From Unio delphinus (lineage: Eukaryota; Mollusca; Bivalvia; Unionida; Unionidae): a stretch of 64,000 nt of DNA. The notes beneath the pieces were generated by a model. It was not told where the DNA came from and did not search any database. It saw only the letters and a list, made by a program, of their open reading frames with translations. Below are positions 1 to 10,945 of the stretch, in pieces. The DNA lies in NCBI GenBank assembly GCA_029339505.1, contig JAQISU010000167.1:589001-653000 (forward strand), read 5' to 3'. Both the position numbers and the translations under genes were made by a program. Each line of letters starts with the position of its first letter. The stretch's first letter is position 1.

Positions 1-198
1 TATTTGTGGATTTACATGGACAGATTGGGCAGAAAGAGACGCAGGTGACAGTGAATGTGAATAAATTGTAGAATAATTAGATGCAGTAAGTACAAGTATT
101 TTGGATGAAAATAACTAAATGCTCGACTGTACATATGCATCAGGTATTTTGGATGACAATGGGTCTATCAGTTATTTTCCACCTTTTTCCTCCAGTTT

Positions 199-199
<1 letters not shown>

Positions 200-259
<60 letters not shown>
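200..259. repeat. (TC)n microsatellite
   Basis: Uninterrupted CT dinucleotide run of about 60 bp in the first unit of the tandem array. Confidence 0.95.
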
Positions 260-265
<6 letters not shown>

Positions 266-683
266 CTCATAATTTGCAGGTATTTTTTAGATTTATTTTT
301 TACGGATTATGTTTGTTTTACACATCTACTTGCATTAGTGTAAATATTATACAAAAATTTTTTAATTATTTATTTGCATTATTACCAACTTGCACACTGA
401 AGACATGTACAAGGTATTTAGAATGATAATGAGCCTCTAGATTATTTCCCCCTTTTCCTTTCAGCTTGCTCTTTCTTCAGGTAATTGAAGCTATTTTGCA
501 GAGTTCTTTTTAAAGGATTATGTTAGGTTTTTTTAAAAACTGAGATACTTGCATCAAAGTAACTTCTGTACAAATAATAATTGTTAAATTACTATTAATT
601 ATGAACTACTCACACATGCAAGGCATATATTCAATCATCAGGAATTTAGTCTGACAGTGGTACTATACATTATTTTTCCCATC

Positions 684-685
<2 letters not shown>

Positions 686-741
<56 letters not shown>
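686..741. repeat. (TC)n microsatellite
   Basis: Uninterrupted CT run of about 55 bp in the third unit of the tandem array. Confidence 0.95.
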
Positions 742-744
<3 letters not shown>

Positions 745-860
745 AATTTGGAGATTTATTTTTATGTGAATTATGTTTTCTTTTTTTTTTTAGTTACTAA
801 ATAAACTAAGTATGGTGCAAATTTGTATAAATCTTTTTATTTTTATTTTATCACTTATAC

Positions 861-1499
861 AATGGTATTTATAAGTGTTTGATTGACCAATTTAATAGGT
901 TTAACTTGACACACAACCAAAACAGCTAATTTTTCCTTGTGTAGGATCTGCATGCCTTTCCTTTTATTCCAGCTTCTTTTTTTTAATTTAATACAGAAGA
1001 TGTATCATTCATTTTTGCTGATAAAACTAGTAGTGTTTCAAGTTTCACTTACCAATTTTCATCCTTTGAGCTCGGTGTTATATTTAGGGAGAAATGATGA
1101 ACTACAACAGTCACTTCTTGTCATGTGGTTTATTAATAAAATGAAAGTATGGTGTAAACCTAACACAGACCAAATATTTAATTTAAAAGACTACAAATAA
1201 CATAAATGAGAGCAATACAATACCCAACCTACACGTGGGCATTTAATAATTTTAGCACAATAAAAACAAATGATGTTGTGACAGACTTAAAGTGTAGAAG
1301 CATTATCATTCTTTTGAATTATGGCTATTGCTTACTTTCATTCATGTGAAAGACATGTGCTCTTCATATGTAAAAGTGGAATGATGTCTGTCCAAAGAAA
1401 GGTGAGAGGAAGAATGTGAGAAGCTTTGGTTAGTTTGGCAGTTAATCATTGTTAGTGCTCCTTCATGCACTGTGATTGATCACTCACTCAGTCTTTCAT
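861..1499. other. Unassigned AT-rich stretch
   Basis: I see no protein family signal, repeat structure or RNA gene here. The 87-codon frame at 937-1200 has no recognisable composition or motif. Confidence 0.4.
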
Positions 1500-3400
1500 T
1501 CCTAACAAATGTGCGCAATGGGAGGGGTTCGTTCTGTTCTGTGCGTGTGCAGGTGGCTGATGAGGCCATCCTTTACATGGAATGTTCGTTTGCATAATTG
1601 ACAGGGTATGAGTGGGACATCTCCAGGTGGGTTGATGGCACATGCTTTTCTGACTTGCCTCTTCAGCTCTGCAGCTGCTGTCCTGATAGATTCGCACAAC
1701 TTGGAGCCTTTGTGCACAGGCGAACGCTAAGTGACTCAATCACTTGCTGTTTGCTCCCAGAATCATGTTTTATGTTGAAAGCTTTCAATGCAGCTTTCAG
1801 ATTGTCTTTGAAGCGTTTATGTTGAACTCAGTGGTGATCGCTGTCATTGCTGTAACTTGCCACAGAAGAGTCTCATAGGCAGCTGATGGTCATGCATACA
1901 TGTCCCATCCAGCATAGCTGGCACTGCATCGGGATTGTATGGATGCTATGGAGACCTGCTTGGGTGAGTACCTCAGTGTCTGGAACCTTGTTATGCCACT
2001 TGATGTTGAGGATTTCCCTAAGACCTAAGGTTTGAAAGTTGTTTAGCTTCCTGGCATGGTGTTGGTACACCGTCCATGTTTCGCGTGTGTAAAGTAGTGT
2101 GGGGAGAACAACTGCCCTGTAGACCTTTAGTTTGGTATGGATGCTGATGCCTCTTCTATTCCAGATGTTGGCAATCTTCCGTAAGTTACGCTGGCTCTGG
2201 CAATGTGAAGGTTCACCTCGTCGTCAATAGTGACGTTCTGTGACAGTGTGCTGCCAAGGTAGGTGAAGTGGTTCACTCGGTTGAGTTTTTCACTTTTGAC
2301 AGTGATGTTGGGCTCAACATAGGGCTTTCCAGGGGTCGGCTGATGCAGGACTTAAATCTTCTTGATACTGATGGTGAGACCAAAGCTTGTGCAGGAGCTG
2401 GAGAACTTGACAACGCTGCATTTCAGGTCAGCTTCTGAGCCAGCATTGAGGGCACAGTCATCAGCAAATAAGAAATCCTTGATGGTGTCTGTCATGACCT
2501 TGGTTTTCACTTGAAGCCTCCTGGGACTAAATAGTTTTCCATCTGTACAGTACCTGATGCCAACTCCAACCTCTCTGTCACTGAAATCATTAGTCAGCAT
2601 GGTGGAGAAAAATAGACTCAACAGTGTCAGTGCCAGAACAGAACCCTGCTTGATGCAGTTGGTTACTGGGAATGGCTCAGATGTCTCTCCATTGTCCTGA
2701 ACTCTGGTCTGCATGCCATTGTGGAAATGCTGCACCATAGATATAAATTTTCTTGGGCATACGTACTTGGCCATTACCTTTTACAAGCCTTCTCTGATGA
2801 CAGTTTTAAGGCCTTTGTCAAGTCTACATAGGGAATAGGTCGGTGTTTTGCTTTTGACATTTCTCTTGTGGCTGCCTCACAGCAAACACCATGTTGATGA
2901 ACCCACATGCTTTTCAGAATCCACACTGGTTTTATGGCTGGGTTATGGAAGTGTCTTTGAATTCCTTGGGGATTGTCTCTTGTTGCCACATCAGTAAAAA
3001 CAATTGATGGAGACTTCCTATCAGGGCTTTGCTCACATCCTTGTAGACTTCAGCTGGGATGGAGTCTGAACCAGGTGCTTTGCCACTAGAGAGCAGATCA
3101 CTTTCTATGTCTCCAGCAAGGTTGGAGGGTCATCCAGTGCTTTGTTGATGGGTAATTGGGGGAGACAACTGATGGCTTCATTGTTGATGGATAAAGGGCG
3201 ATTCAGGACGCTATAAAAGTGTTCAGTCCATCATAGAAGAATCCTCCTTTGTCAATAAATATGTAGTGTGTTCCCATCTGCACTGAGAAGGGGGAATGAT
3301 CCAATGGACGTAGGTCCATACACTACTTTCAGGGCATTGTAGAAGTTCTTCATGTCATGCTGGTCTGCATAGCACTAAATCTCATCAGCTCTTACACTTG
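1500..3400 (-). mobile_element. LINE relic, I/Nimb-like, reverse transcriptase and C-terminal zinc finger
   Basis: Degraded non-LTR retrotransposon on the - strand. From high to low coordinates it shows a linker region (3400-2990), an RT fingers/palm block at 2989-2352 with the catalytic FLFADDC motif near 2480, a region resembling the LINE sequence after the palm (2070-1873), and a C-terminal C2H2-like finger CQLCKRTFHVKDGLISHLHTH at about 1530-1600. A finger following the GLxxHxxxH pattern at the C-terminus is characteristic of I/Nimb-type LINEs. Several frameshifts and stops break it, and the 5' endonuclease part is missing. A second partial copy lies at 3842-4790 in opposite orientation. 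Confidence 0.75.
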
Positions 3401-3564
3401 AATTTACAAAAGACATCAAGTGTAAACATTTGAACAGACTATAGCTGAATATTTTGGTGAGGGTTTGCATCCAACAACAACAGATTGGTACATAACACTA
3501 GACCTGTGTCATGATTGTACAGGAACAATTTTCTTTTACTAGGCTGAGTATACCTTTCTTAAGA

Positions 3565-3835
3565 GGACCCAAGTGGCCAAATGTTCTAAAGCGCTTTCAG
3601 TTATGGATCACTGCCATCTCACCTCTGTCTCCATGGGTTCAAGTTTCAGATTCGGCCAATGTAAGTATGTGAGAAAGCTTGCCAGAAGCTTCTCGAGGGT
3701 CAGTGGTTGTTTCCAGGGGTTTCCCAGGTTCTTCCTCCACCATTAATACTGGCCACCATGTATTGCCTATTGTGTGCTGAAAAGTGTCTTTAAACCTTAC
3801 AACAACAATACTTTTCTTATCTACTGTAGTGGTAC
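3565..3835 (+). mobile_element. tRNA-derived SINE (family A)
   Basis: The head reads AAGTGGCCAAATGTTCTAAAGCGC, a degenerate Ser/Leu-type A box, followed by GGGTTCAAGTTT as B box. The body (GTATGTGAGAAAGCTTGCCAG, GGTTCTTCCTCCACC and a tail TTAAACC-ACAACAAC) is shared with copies at 8179-8411, 36016-36205 (-) and 61755-62275. It sits directly upstream of the LINE relic at 3842. It is not a functional tRNA gene because the cloverleaf is lost outside the boxes. Confidence 0.8.
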
Positions 3836-3841
3836 TACCAT

Positions 3842-4790
3842 TTTCAGCAGTCTTCGCATGTATCATCCTGAACAGACTGCAGATGCTTGCTGACAGAGTG
3901 TATCCAAAAGTCACAGTGCAGGTTCCACGCAGAGAGGTCTACAATTGACATGATCTTCTCTGACAGGCAGCTGCAGGTAAAATGCATAAAACAACACAAA
4001 CCCCTTTTTCTGACCTTTATAGACCTCACCAAGGCATTTGATCTGGTCAGCAGTGATGGACTCTTCACAATCCTGATGATGATTGGATGCCCACCAAAAC
4101 TGCTGAGCATGATCCAGTCTTTCCATGATGACATAAACGGGACAGTGCAGTATGATGGCTCAACATCTGCAGTGGAGTGAAATAGTAATTGCTGAGCTCA
4201 ACAAGTAGATTGGAAAGACATCTTCAAGTCAGTCCATGTTGTCCCAATGAGTGTGGAACAACAGTATTCTGACCCTGAACACTAATATCTCCATGTACTA
4301 TGCCTGCATGCTAAGCACTCTCCTGTATGCCAGTGAAACCAGGACTCTAAATGCCTCACAAAAGAAAAGACTGAGTGCCTTTCACATGCGATGTCTCTGA
4401 CACGTACTCAGGATCACTTGGAGTAATCGAGTAACAAACAACGAGGTGCTTGAACATGTCAAGATTTCCAGTATGGTCACATTCATATGCCAACATTGCA
4501 TCAGATGGCTGAGCCATGTACGTCGGATAGATGACGGACTAGTCCCAATAGACCTTTATTCGGAACTTGCCTCTGGCCAAAGGTCGATCAGATGGCCACA
4601 TCTCCGCTTTAAGGATGTTTGCAAGCAGGACATGAAAGCCCTTTACGTAGATGTCACCGCCTGGAAAGAGCTTGCTCTAGACAGGCCCAGCTGGTGACAT
4701 GCTCTAATCACTGGTTTCAAAGCCGGCAGGGACAAACTGTGCTTTCTAGCTGATGAAAAGCAATCTTGGAGGAAGAAGAAGCAGCTCTAA
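3842..4790 (+). mobile_element. Second I/Nimb-like LINE relic with internal deletion
   Basis: Plus-strand remnant of the same LINE family as 1500-3400. The RT fingers are visible at 3887-4180 (FIDLTKAFDLVSSDGLF, GCPPKLLSMIQSFHDD). The FADD palm is deleted at about 4180, and the thumb/connection region resumes at about 4250 (LSTLLYASET, RWLSHVRRIDDG, RFKDVCKQDMKAL) and ends near 4790. Stops and the deletion make it inactive. Two copies in inverted orientation within 3.3 kb could form a foldback in transcripts. Confidence 0.75.
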
Positions 4791-6665
4791 CACAAACCAG
4801 ACTTAACTTTCAAGTGCAGCAAGGACTGACACTCTCATTTTGGGCTACATAGCCACTAAAGACACTGTACAACCACCAAACAGAACATTTCTCATAGGCG
4901 GACTTGAGACTAACAGATCTAGGTCAGCCCTTGTGGATTTGAACCTACCCAATACTCCTCGGAAAAGCACTGCCTTATTTGTTCACCATTCCATAGTAAT
5001 ATTAATATATGGCTTGTATCACATTGCAATTTTCTTTCACATTAAAAAAGGGCCAATTTTTAAAAATATTTTCTTGTTTTAAATATTGGGTTCCATACCT
5101 GATCCCATTTTATATAAGGGAGTGGTGTATTCTGCACAATTATTGATAAATTATTTGTTTTCATTATGAACTACTTATTTATTATTTGTCTATTTATCTA
5201 CTCTTTTATGGAAATTGGATTTATTTGTAGATTTATTGTTCAGATATTTTAATTAATTTTGGAGCTTCGTTCTATTCAACTGCATGAAACAATGAAAATG
5301 TGCATGAATTATTAAATATCTAAATTAATTAGCTTGAATGTTATTTTTTTAAACAAATGTTATTTATCTAATTACACAATGTTATGTTTGTTTCAGATAC
5401 ACACAAACTCTCTCCATATGCTTTTCTCCTTCATAGTTGTTCCATGATCACATTGACGTTAGGGATGTAAGCATTTTTATTCTCTGAATTCTTACTAGAA
5501 AGATGAAAAATCATCTTTTCTATCTCAAATAGACAAAGGACAATACCTCTCGCCCATTACACTTGTTTTCAGTTTTGCTTTCCTACTGTCAACTTTATAT
5601 ACGATACCTCCCAACATTCCACTATCTGAGGAATTTAGATTTTTGTTTATTCATAATTCCTCTACAGATTATATACAACTTTTACATTTTTCCCAATTTG
5701 GGGAAAATTAGTCACATTCATGGACTTTCAGCCATGTATGCAAAAATGCTACCATTGATTGCATGTAGTCATTCACAGTTAGCACAATATTGTTTGCCTA
5801 CTCAGTTGGTAATGGATGTTGTTTTAGTGTCCTCATTATATGCTGAATTGTTAATTTATTCTTTTTTTCTCTTGTGTTGTTTAACTAAATAACACAGAAA
5901 CAAGTGTATTAAATTAAAGAAATTTTATGCAAGGGAAGATGCACATGAACCATTTTTAGTATGTGCCAAAAGTACTTCATCTCTTCACTGCAGCTTGTGC
6001 TCAGTGTGATCGGAAGAAGTATGGGCTACAGTTTTACAGAAGGCAGCCAAAGGGATTGATTAAAGAAGCAAATCTCATATTGTTGATATTGAAACATACA
6101 TCTAAAGTCACCGTTTCTTGTGACCATTGTGGGGAGATGTTGCTAAGTCCTAACCCACCCACCAAAAGTATGACATTTACAATCATAGTTATTTCAGTGG
6201 AAACAGTAGAACAAATGTTGAGAACTTTTACCCATGTTTTCATCACTTGTTTCTACAGGTTTTTCTGTCCCTCGCATTTTAGGCATCCCATTAGACATAA
6301 CATTACACCAGCTTGTCAGAGCATGGCCTTCAGGCCTGTAAGTATAGCAGAATGAGCTTTTCACCAGATCCATTGGATCCAACTTTTAATATGAGTTCAC
6401 CAAAGGCTGTCCCAGTTTGGGGATTTTATTGATAGATCTGTCTGGCCAACGATTATTACAACTTTGTCTCATTACAACTGTCAGGATCTTATTGATTGAT
6501 CTGTCAGCATCACTACTTCTTTCAATGATACACCCATATGATGATGTAGATTTTAGTGAAAAATTAATTCTGCACAGGCATACTCTCAGTGAAACCTTTA
6601 CTGGTGACAGCCAGACCACCTACTCAAATAGCAAATATGCCAACCTTACTACCAGCAAACCAGCA
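4791..6665. other. No gene recognised
   Basis: AT-rich sequence. The longest open frames (5563-5892; 5963-6355) have Leu/Phe/Cys-rich composition without family motifs, and I do not believe they are genes. No RNA gene, TIR or tandem repeat was noticed. Confidence 0.4.
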
Positions 6666-6890
6666 TTAACCCTTTGAACCCAACAGGCCGGTTTACCAGC
6701 CTATTGTAACGGTGTATATACCCGAAAGGCCGGTATACCGGCCTCGCTATCTACCGTCATAACCTGACAGGCCGGTATACCGGCCTGTGTTATGTTATTT
6801 GCTAGATTCGCTATAGAATTGTCAAAATTTGCCGGGGAGGCTCGGGTTAGGGTGCCGAAATATGGGGGAGATTAGGGTTCAAAGGGTTAA
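6666..6890. mobile_element. piggyBac-type MITE with TTAA target duplication
   Basis: TTAA (6666-6669) followed by CCCTTTGAACCC; the right end is GGGTTCAAAGGG followed by TTAA (6887-6890). A 12-bp perfect terminal inverted repeat bounded by TTAA is the hallmark of piggyBac-family insertions. The 217-bp interior has no coding capacity, so it would depend on a transposase in trans. It contains three copies of an AGGCCGGTATACCGGCCT palindrome, two perfect and one degenerate. GC content is far above that of the flanks. Confidence 0.85.
6726..6788. repeat. Perfect AGGCCGGTATACCGGCCT palindromes
   Basis: Two perfect 18-20 bp palindromes (about 6726-6743 and 6769-6788) plus a degenerate copy at about 6685-6702 lie inside the piggyBac-type MITE. 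The spacing is roughly 42 bp. They could be binding sites or cruciform-forming sequences; I know of no assigned role. Confidence 0.85.
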
Positions 6891-7055
6891 CGATAATGAG
6901 GACTTTGTATAGCGCCTAATCTTTCGAAGCTGTAAGTGTTTTACACCATCAATAATGATATGGCTACACTACAGAAAAACAAATGACAAAAACAATGAAA
7001 TCGGAAAACATAAAAACATGCTGAAAACATATAAGATACAAAACACGATTAGGTC

Positions 7056-7545
7056 TCAAAGTTTGTCCCTGCAGTCGAAACAGGTGAGTTTAAGAGCACT
7101 CTTAAAAGGGACCACTGTGTCTTTGTGTCTAATTTCAATGGGCAATTTGTTCCACGTCGCCGGGCCCTGGTATGCAAACAAACGTTGTCCATATGACTTT
7201 GTTTTCACCGTGAGAACAATGAGTATACAAATATCAGAAGAAGAGCGTAAGTATCTACCTGGTGTATACACATGGGTGAGGCTGGGTAGGTATGTTGGAC
7301 TGGAGTTTATCATTGAAACATAGCACAGAGAACAAATTTTGTGTTTGATTCTGTATCGAATCTATAGCCAGTGTAGAGTACAGAGCAGTGGTGAGGTGTG
7401 CTCTGATCGAGGTACTCTAAAGATGATCCGTGCAGCTGTGTTTTGAACTTTTTGAAGTTTCTGGAGTAAATATTATGATGAACCAGACAGAATTGAGTTA
7501 CAATAGTCCAGTCTTGAAAGTACTAATGAACACACAAGTGTTTTA
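7056..7545 (-). mobile_element. CR1/L2-like LINE 3' end relic
   Basis: Read on the - strand, 7545-7056 encodes the classic post-RT region of CR1/L2/Rex-type LINEs: LDYCNSILSGS, then KLQKVQNTAARIIF, LLCTLHWL, and the 85-codon open frame 7313-7056 with LRSSSD, KSYGQRLFAYQGPATWNKLP and FKSALK. One or two stops interrupt the first part. It is 5'-truncated, with no palm motif, so inactive. Confidence 0.8.
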
Positions 7546-8178
7546 GTGGCATCATCTGAAAAATATTTACGAGTACATTACACATTTTTCCAACTATAAG
7601 ACTTACCATTCCATTGCTAATGCAATGACGACCAATGACTACCAATCCTGACCTGATACAATGTGAAGCATCATCACTTGGCATTACGGATAACCCTGTT
7701 TGGTTCACAGTTACTATTTGGGAGAAACATAGATGTTCATAGGTAAACAGCTCAGGAAATGATTCTCCAGCTTATCCCCTAACCCAAACAAGCTTTTCAG
7801 ATCAATCAACCCCAGCCACAGTGGAGGGGTGATAGATGGGTCAGGGACAAGGGATTTTTTCAGTAAAATGTTCAATTCAGATTTCAAGCCAAAAGCCAGG
7901 AAGCAAACAATATAACAAGCTTAGGTGGCAACAATGCAGGGAAGACATGAAATCAAATTTATCCACCACCATGCCTTCCAAATCTAGACACTGACCTACT
8001 AACTCCACTGCCTGCAGATGGCCTTTTTTGGGGTCCCTGACTTCTGAAGTTCCAGTCTCACTGGTTCACCTATTCCTCAGAATAAATGGATGAACTGGGT
8101 CATTATGGAAAATCTTTTTCAGCCTCCTCTTCATTTCTACTTTCTAATTTTCAAGGGCATACTATTAGATCAGGAAAA

Positions 8179-8411
8179 AGGGGCCCTGTGTGGCCGAGTG
8201 GTCTAAAGCACTCACTGTTATGGATCACTGCCATCTACTCAACATGGGTTTGAGTTGGGTTTGGCCAGTGTGGGTATGTGAGAAAGCTTGCCAGTATCTG
8301 CTCATGGGTCAGTGGTTCTTTCCAGGGTTTTACTGGGTTCTTCCTCCTCCATTTAAACTGTCCACCATGTATAGCCTCTGTTATGCTAAAAAATGATATT
8401 AAACCTGACAA
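8179..8411 (+). mobile_element. tRNA-derived SINE (family A) inserted in a DIRS relic
   Basis: A box TGGCCGAGTGGTCTAAAGC and B box GGGTTTGAGTT give a tRNA-Ser/Leu-like head, followed by the family A body and an AAACCTGACAACAA tail. Flanks are GATCAGGaaAAGG and GATCAGGgtAAGG, an approximately 13-bp target duplication as expected from LINE-driven retroposition. It splits the DIRS-like relic that resumes at 8440. Confidence 0.85.
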
Positions 8412-8439
8412 CAATTGGATCAGGGTAAGGATGCTATTC

Positions 8440-9780
8440 TACCAAAGGAGATGCAGTCACTCATAAAAAAATGAGTGGTGGAGATTAGGCAAAAACCACA
8501 ATCTCAAAGGTTTTATTCCAGGCTTTTTCTTATCCAGAAGGCAAATTGCCAATCATTGACCTGTGTCACCTCAATCAGTATAGTATGCCACTGAAATTTG
8601 GTGATATGTTTATGTATTTCAAGTTCTATCTTCTAGCCTAAACATCAGCCCTTGAGATTTTTCTGAACTCATAGATTGCATTGTCACCCTGTTCCATTCA
8701 ACTTAATTGATTGTGACAGTAGAGTACATGGATGACACACTTTATAAACATATGGTAAATTCCAATTTTGAATCATCTAGGTTTTCTAATAACCGGGAGA
8801 AGTTTTGTCCATCTGGCTCTGGAGTTTCTCATGAACCTCATCCAGATGCAGCTCCCTCATATTCACATAATCCAGACTGTTGTATTTGTCAAGTCTGTTT
8901 CTAGCATGACTTGGATTTCAGTAAGAGAGTTATTGTATCCTCTTGGATTATTCAGTTATCAGTTGATTGGCAGACGTATTTCACTTGGCCATCTTTTTAA
9001 TATGCTCCCTTTACAAATGACCTTGCTTTCCCAATGGTGCCCCTTTAAAGTTACCTCAATTAAAAACTGATTGATCAGACTTGAAATGTGATAATTCCTT
9101 CATCAGTGGTGCAACCAAGGTTGGCTCGTGACAGGAATTCCTCTGGAGAAGCCCCAAGCAGAAATGAAAATATCTACTGATGCTAGTACATATGGTTATG
9201 TCAACCTGTTGCCAGATTTTGCTACTGTAATAGCATGTGGGAGCCAGTGGATTGGTATGTCCACATCAATCTTCTTGAAATAAAGACTGTCATCAATGCC
9301 TTCATTTCAGGAAGGATCGGCTCTCAGGGAAAACAGTCCTAATTATGTCAGACAACTCTGTAGTGGTTACATATTACCTGTAACCATATCACCTGACCTG
9401 TGTATTCAGCTTTGGCACTTTCTGCATTAGTGTGACTAATTTGATATCAACATTCAAATGAGGCACTCTTTTAGCAGACTTAATGTCCTGGCAAACACTC
9501 TCTTTTGAAAGGGTCAAATCACTCATAGAAAATGGATTCTCCATCAATCAGTCTTTCTTCTGTTTGTGCTTTTGGAGTTGTCTGATGATCATTGTTATTG
9601 TGACAAGGTGTAGTCACAACTTACCCGCCTATGTATCTCCAGTTCCAGACCCAGAAGCTTAGGTCTTGGATGCACAGTCAGTGAGCTGGGAGGGGTTGTT
9701 TGCCTTCACCTACCCTCACATGATATTGGTCTAAAAATAATCTATGTTGTGGGGTCAGAACTGCAACATTATTCTAATAT
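8440..9780 (+). mobile_element. DIRS-like retrotransposon relic (RT to RNase H)
   Basis: Scattered frames on the + strand recall the tyrosine-recombinase DIRS group: an RT fingers-like segment near 8500-8560 (FLIQKAN), an RT segment at 8768-8870 (LGFLI), and an RNase H-like block from about 9105 (WCNQGWLVTGIPLEKP followed by ISTDASTYG), with a DAQSVSWEGLFAFTYP-like segment near 9690. Frameshifts and stops occur throughout. No tyrosine recombinase was recognised, and the left part is interrupted by the SINE at 8179-8411. The assignment rests on motif order, not a search. Confidence 0.6.
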
Positions 9781-10499
9781 CCCCTATCAAGTGGGTCAAA
9801 TACTGGATGTCTCAGCTACTCATTCTAAGAATAAATCTGTCCCAACAGATTCAGGCCAAGCTGAATCTTCTCTGACAAACAACTCTGGCTGTGTGTGTTC
9901 CTACCCTGCCTAAACTGTCTTCTTCATGCTTCGTTATTGTCCTGACAGCCTTGCAAGAGAAAAGGATCTTAAAAAAATCTCATGAGCAAGAAGGCCCTGT
10001 ACTCTAAAAGCCTATGGCATATTTTCAGGGAATGATGCAGAGTCAATGTGGGAACCAAAAATCCTGACCTGATTCTCCTTTAAGTGTCTCAGTCACTTAA
10101 TTGATAAATTTGCTTTCTCTGGATCTTTGAGGAGAAATTGATAGCCCCAATTATCAAGAAACACTATCCATTCATGCCAGCCATTAAGCTTTTGGCGTTA
10201 TCATTATACTTTTCTTTGCTAAATTATGCCTTACACATAAACGTATATGGATTACAATTTTTCAGTTTATCCACCTTCCAAAAAAATTAATTTATTTGTT
10301 TTCTCGATTTTATTAACATTACATTAATCCCACAGACTACAATTTAGAAAAAATGGTTTCTAAGTAACTACAATATAAGAGTACGCTTTGTGCACACAAG
10401 TCCACTTACCTAATAGTATATCGTTCTATTTATAGCAACAATCATATTACCAAGAAACATTCTGGTTCTACTTTAATAAATAATAACATAAACTTGAGA
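9781..10499. other. No gene recognised
   Basis: Probably the decayed continuation of the DIRS-like relic, grading into AT-rich sequence. No motif can be supported. Confidence 0.35.
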
Positions 10500-10945
10500 C
10501 ATACTGTCATGCATATAATTATATTGCTATAAAGGATATACAATATATCAATTTAAATTGTACAATTTTATATATTGCCTTGGCATTAAGTCCATTAGGA
10601 TACAAAGTATCTAACTTATGAATCCAGTAGGTTTCTTTTTAGAGTCTGTGCATGTCACCATGCACAATATCTATTGGCATGAAAGAAAAATCGAGTAGAG
10701 AGTGATTATTGGTGTAAAAGTATGTTGAAATATTAGAGTAAAACTGATGATCTCTTCTAATGTCTTTTATCAAAGCAATGAATATTCATTCTCTTAGAAA
10801 CTTGTTGAACATATTGCATGCTACATTTTTTTTTACAGGTTTTATTGGATAAATTTAGGAGACTATAATATTTATTAATTATACAACCTATATTAGGCAA
10901 TGAAGGATTATATTGTATTGTGACAAGAATTACATCTCTCACTGT
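10500..10945 (-). mobile_element. Penelope-like element C-terminal relic
   Basis: On the - strand a 61-codon frame (10942-10757) contains YNPSLPNIGCIINKYYSLLN. A further frame lower down contains ETYWIHKLDTLYPNGLNAK at about 10640-10580. A YNPxxPxI segment followed by a W-I-xKLxTLxPxGLN segment is, from memory, the arrangement in the C-terminal part of Penelope-like reverse transcriptases near the GIY-YIG domain. The catalytic GIY-YIG residues are not visible. It is a short, decayed fragment. Confidence 0.5.

Larger units (their letters stand above)
120..860. repeat. Three diverged tandem units with CT tracts
   Basis: Three stretches (about 120-400, 400-620 and 620-860) share the same order of motifs: a catg-like start, a GTATTT/GGAATTT segment, TATTTTCC plus a C/T-rich block, AATTTG-AG-TTTATTTTT and a GGATTATGTT-like segment. 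Units 1 and 3 carry long CT runs; unit 2 keeps only a short CTCTTTCTTC. This looks like an old tandem duplication in which the microsatellite expanded or contracted independently. No coding function is seen; open frames here are made by the CT runs. Confidence 0.5.

Noticed and set aside
119..343. 74-codon frame of Ser-Leu repeats
   Set aside because: Produced by the CT microsatellite; no protein evidence.
5563..6355. Two adjacent + strand frames as host exons
   Set aside because: No family motifs, no convincing splice sites, and composition typical of AT-rich noncoding DNA.
8179..8260. tRNA-Ser/Leu gene
   Set aside because: Only the A and B boxes match. No acceptor-stem pairing, and the sequence continues into a SINE body shared with three other loci.
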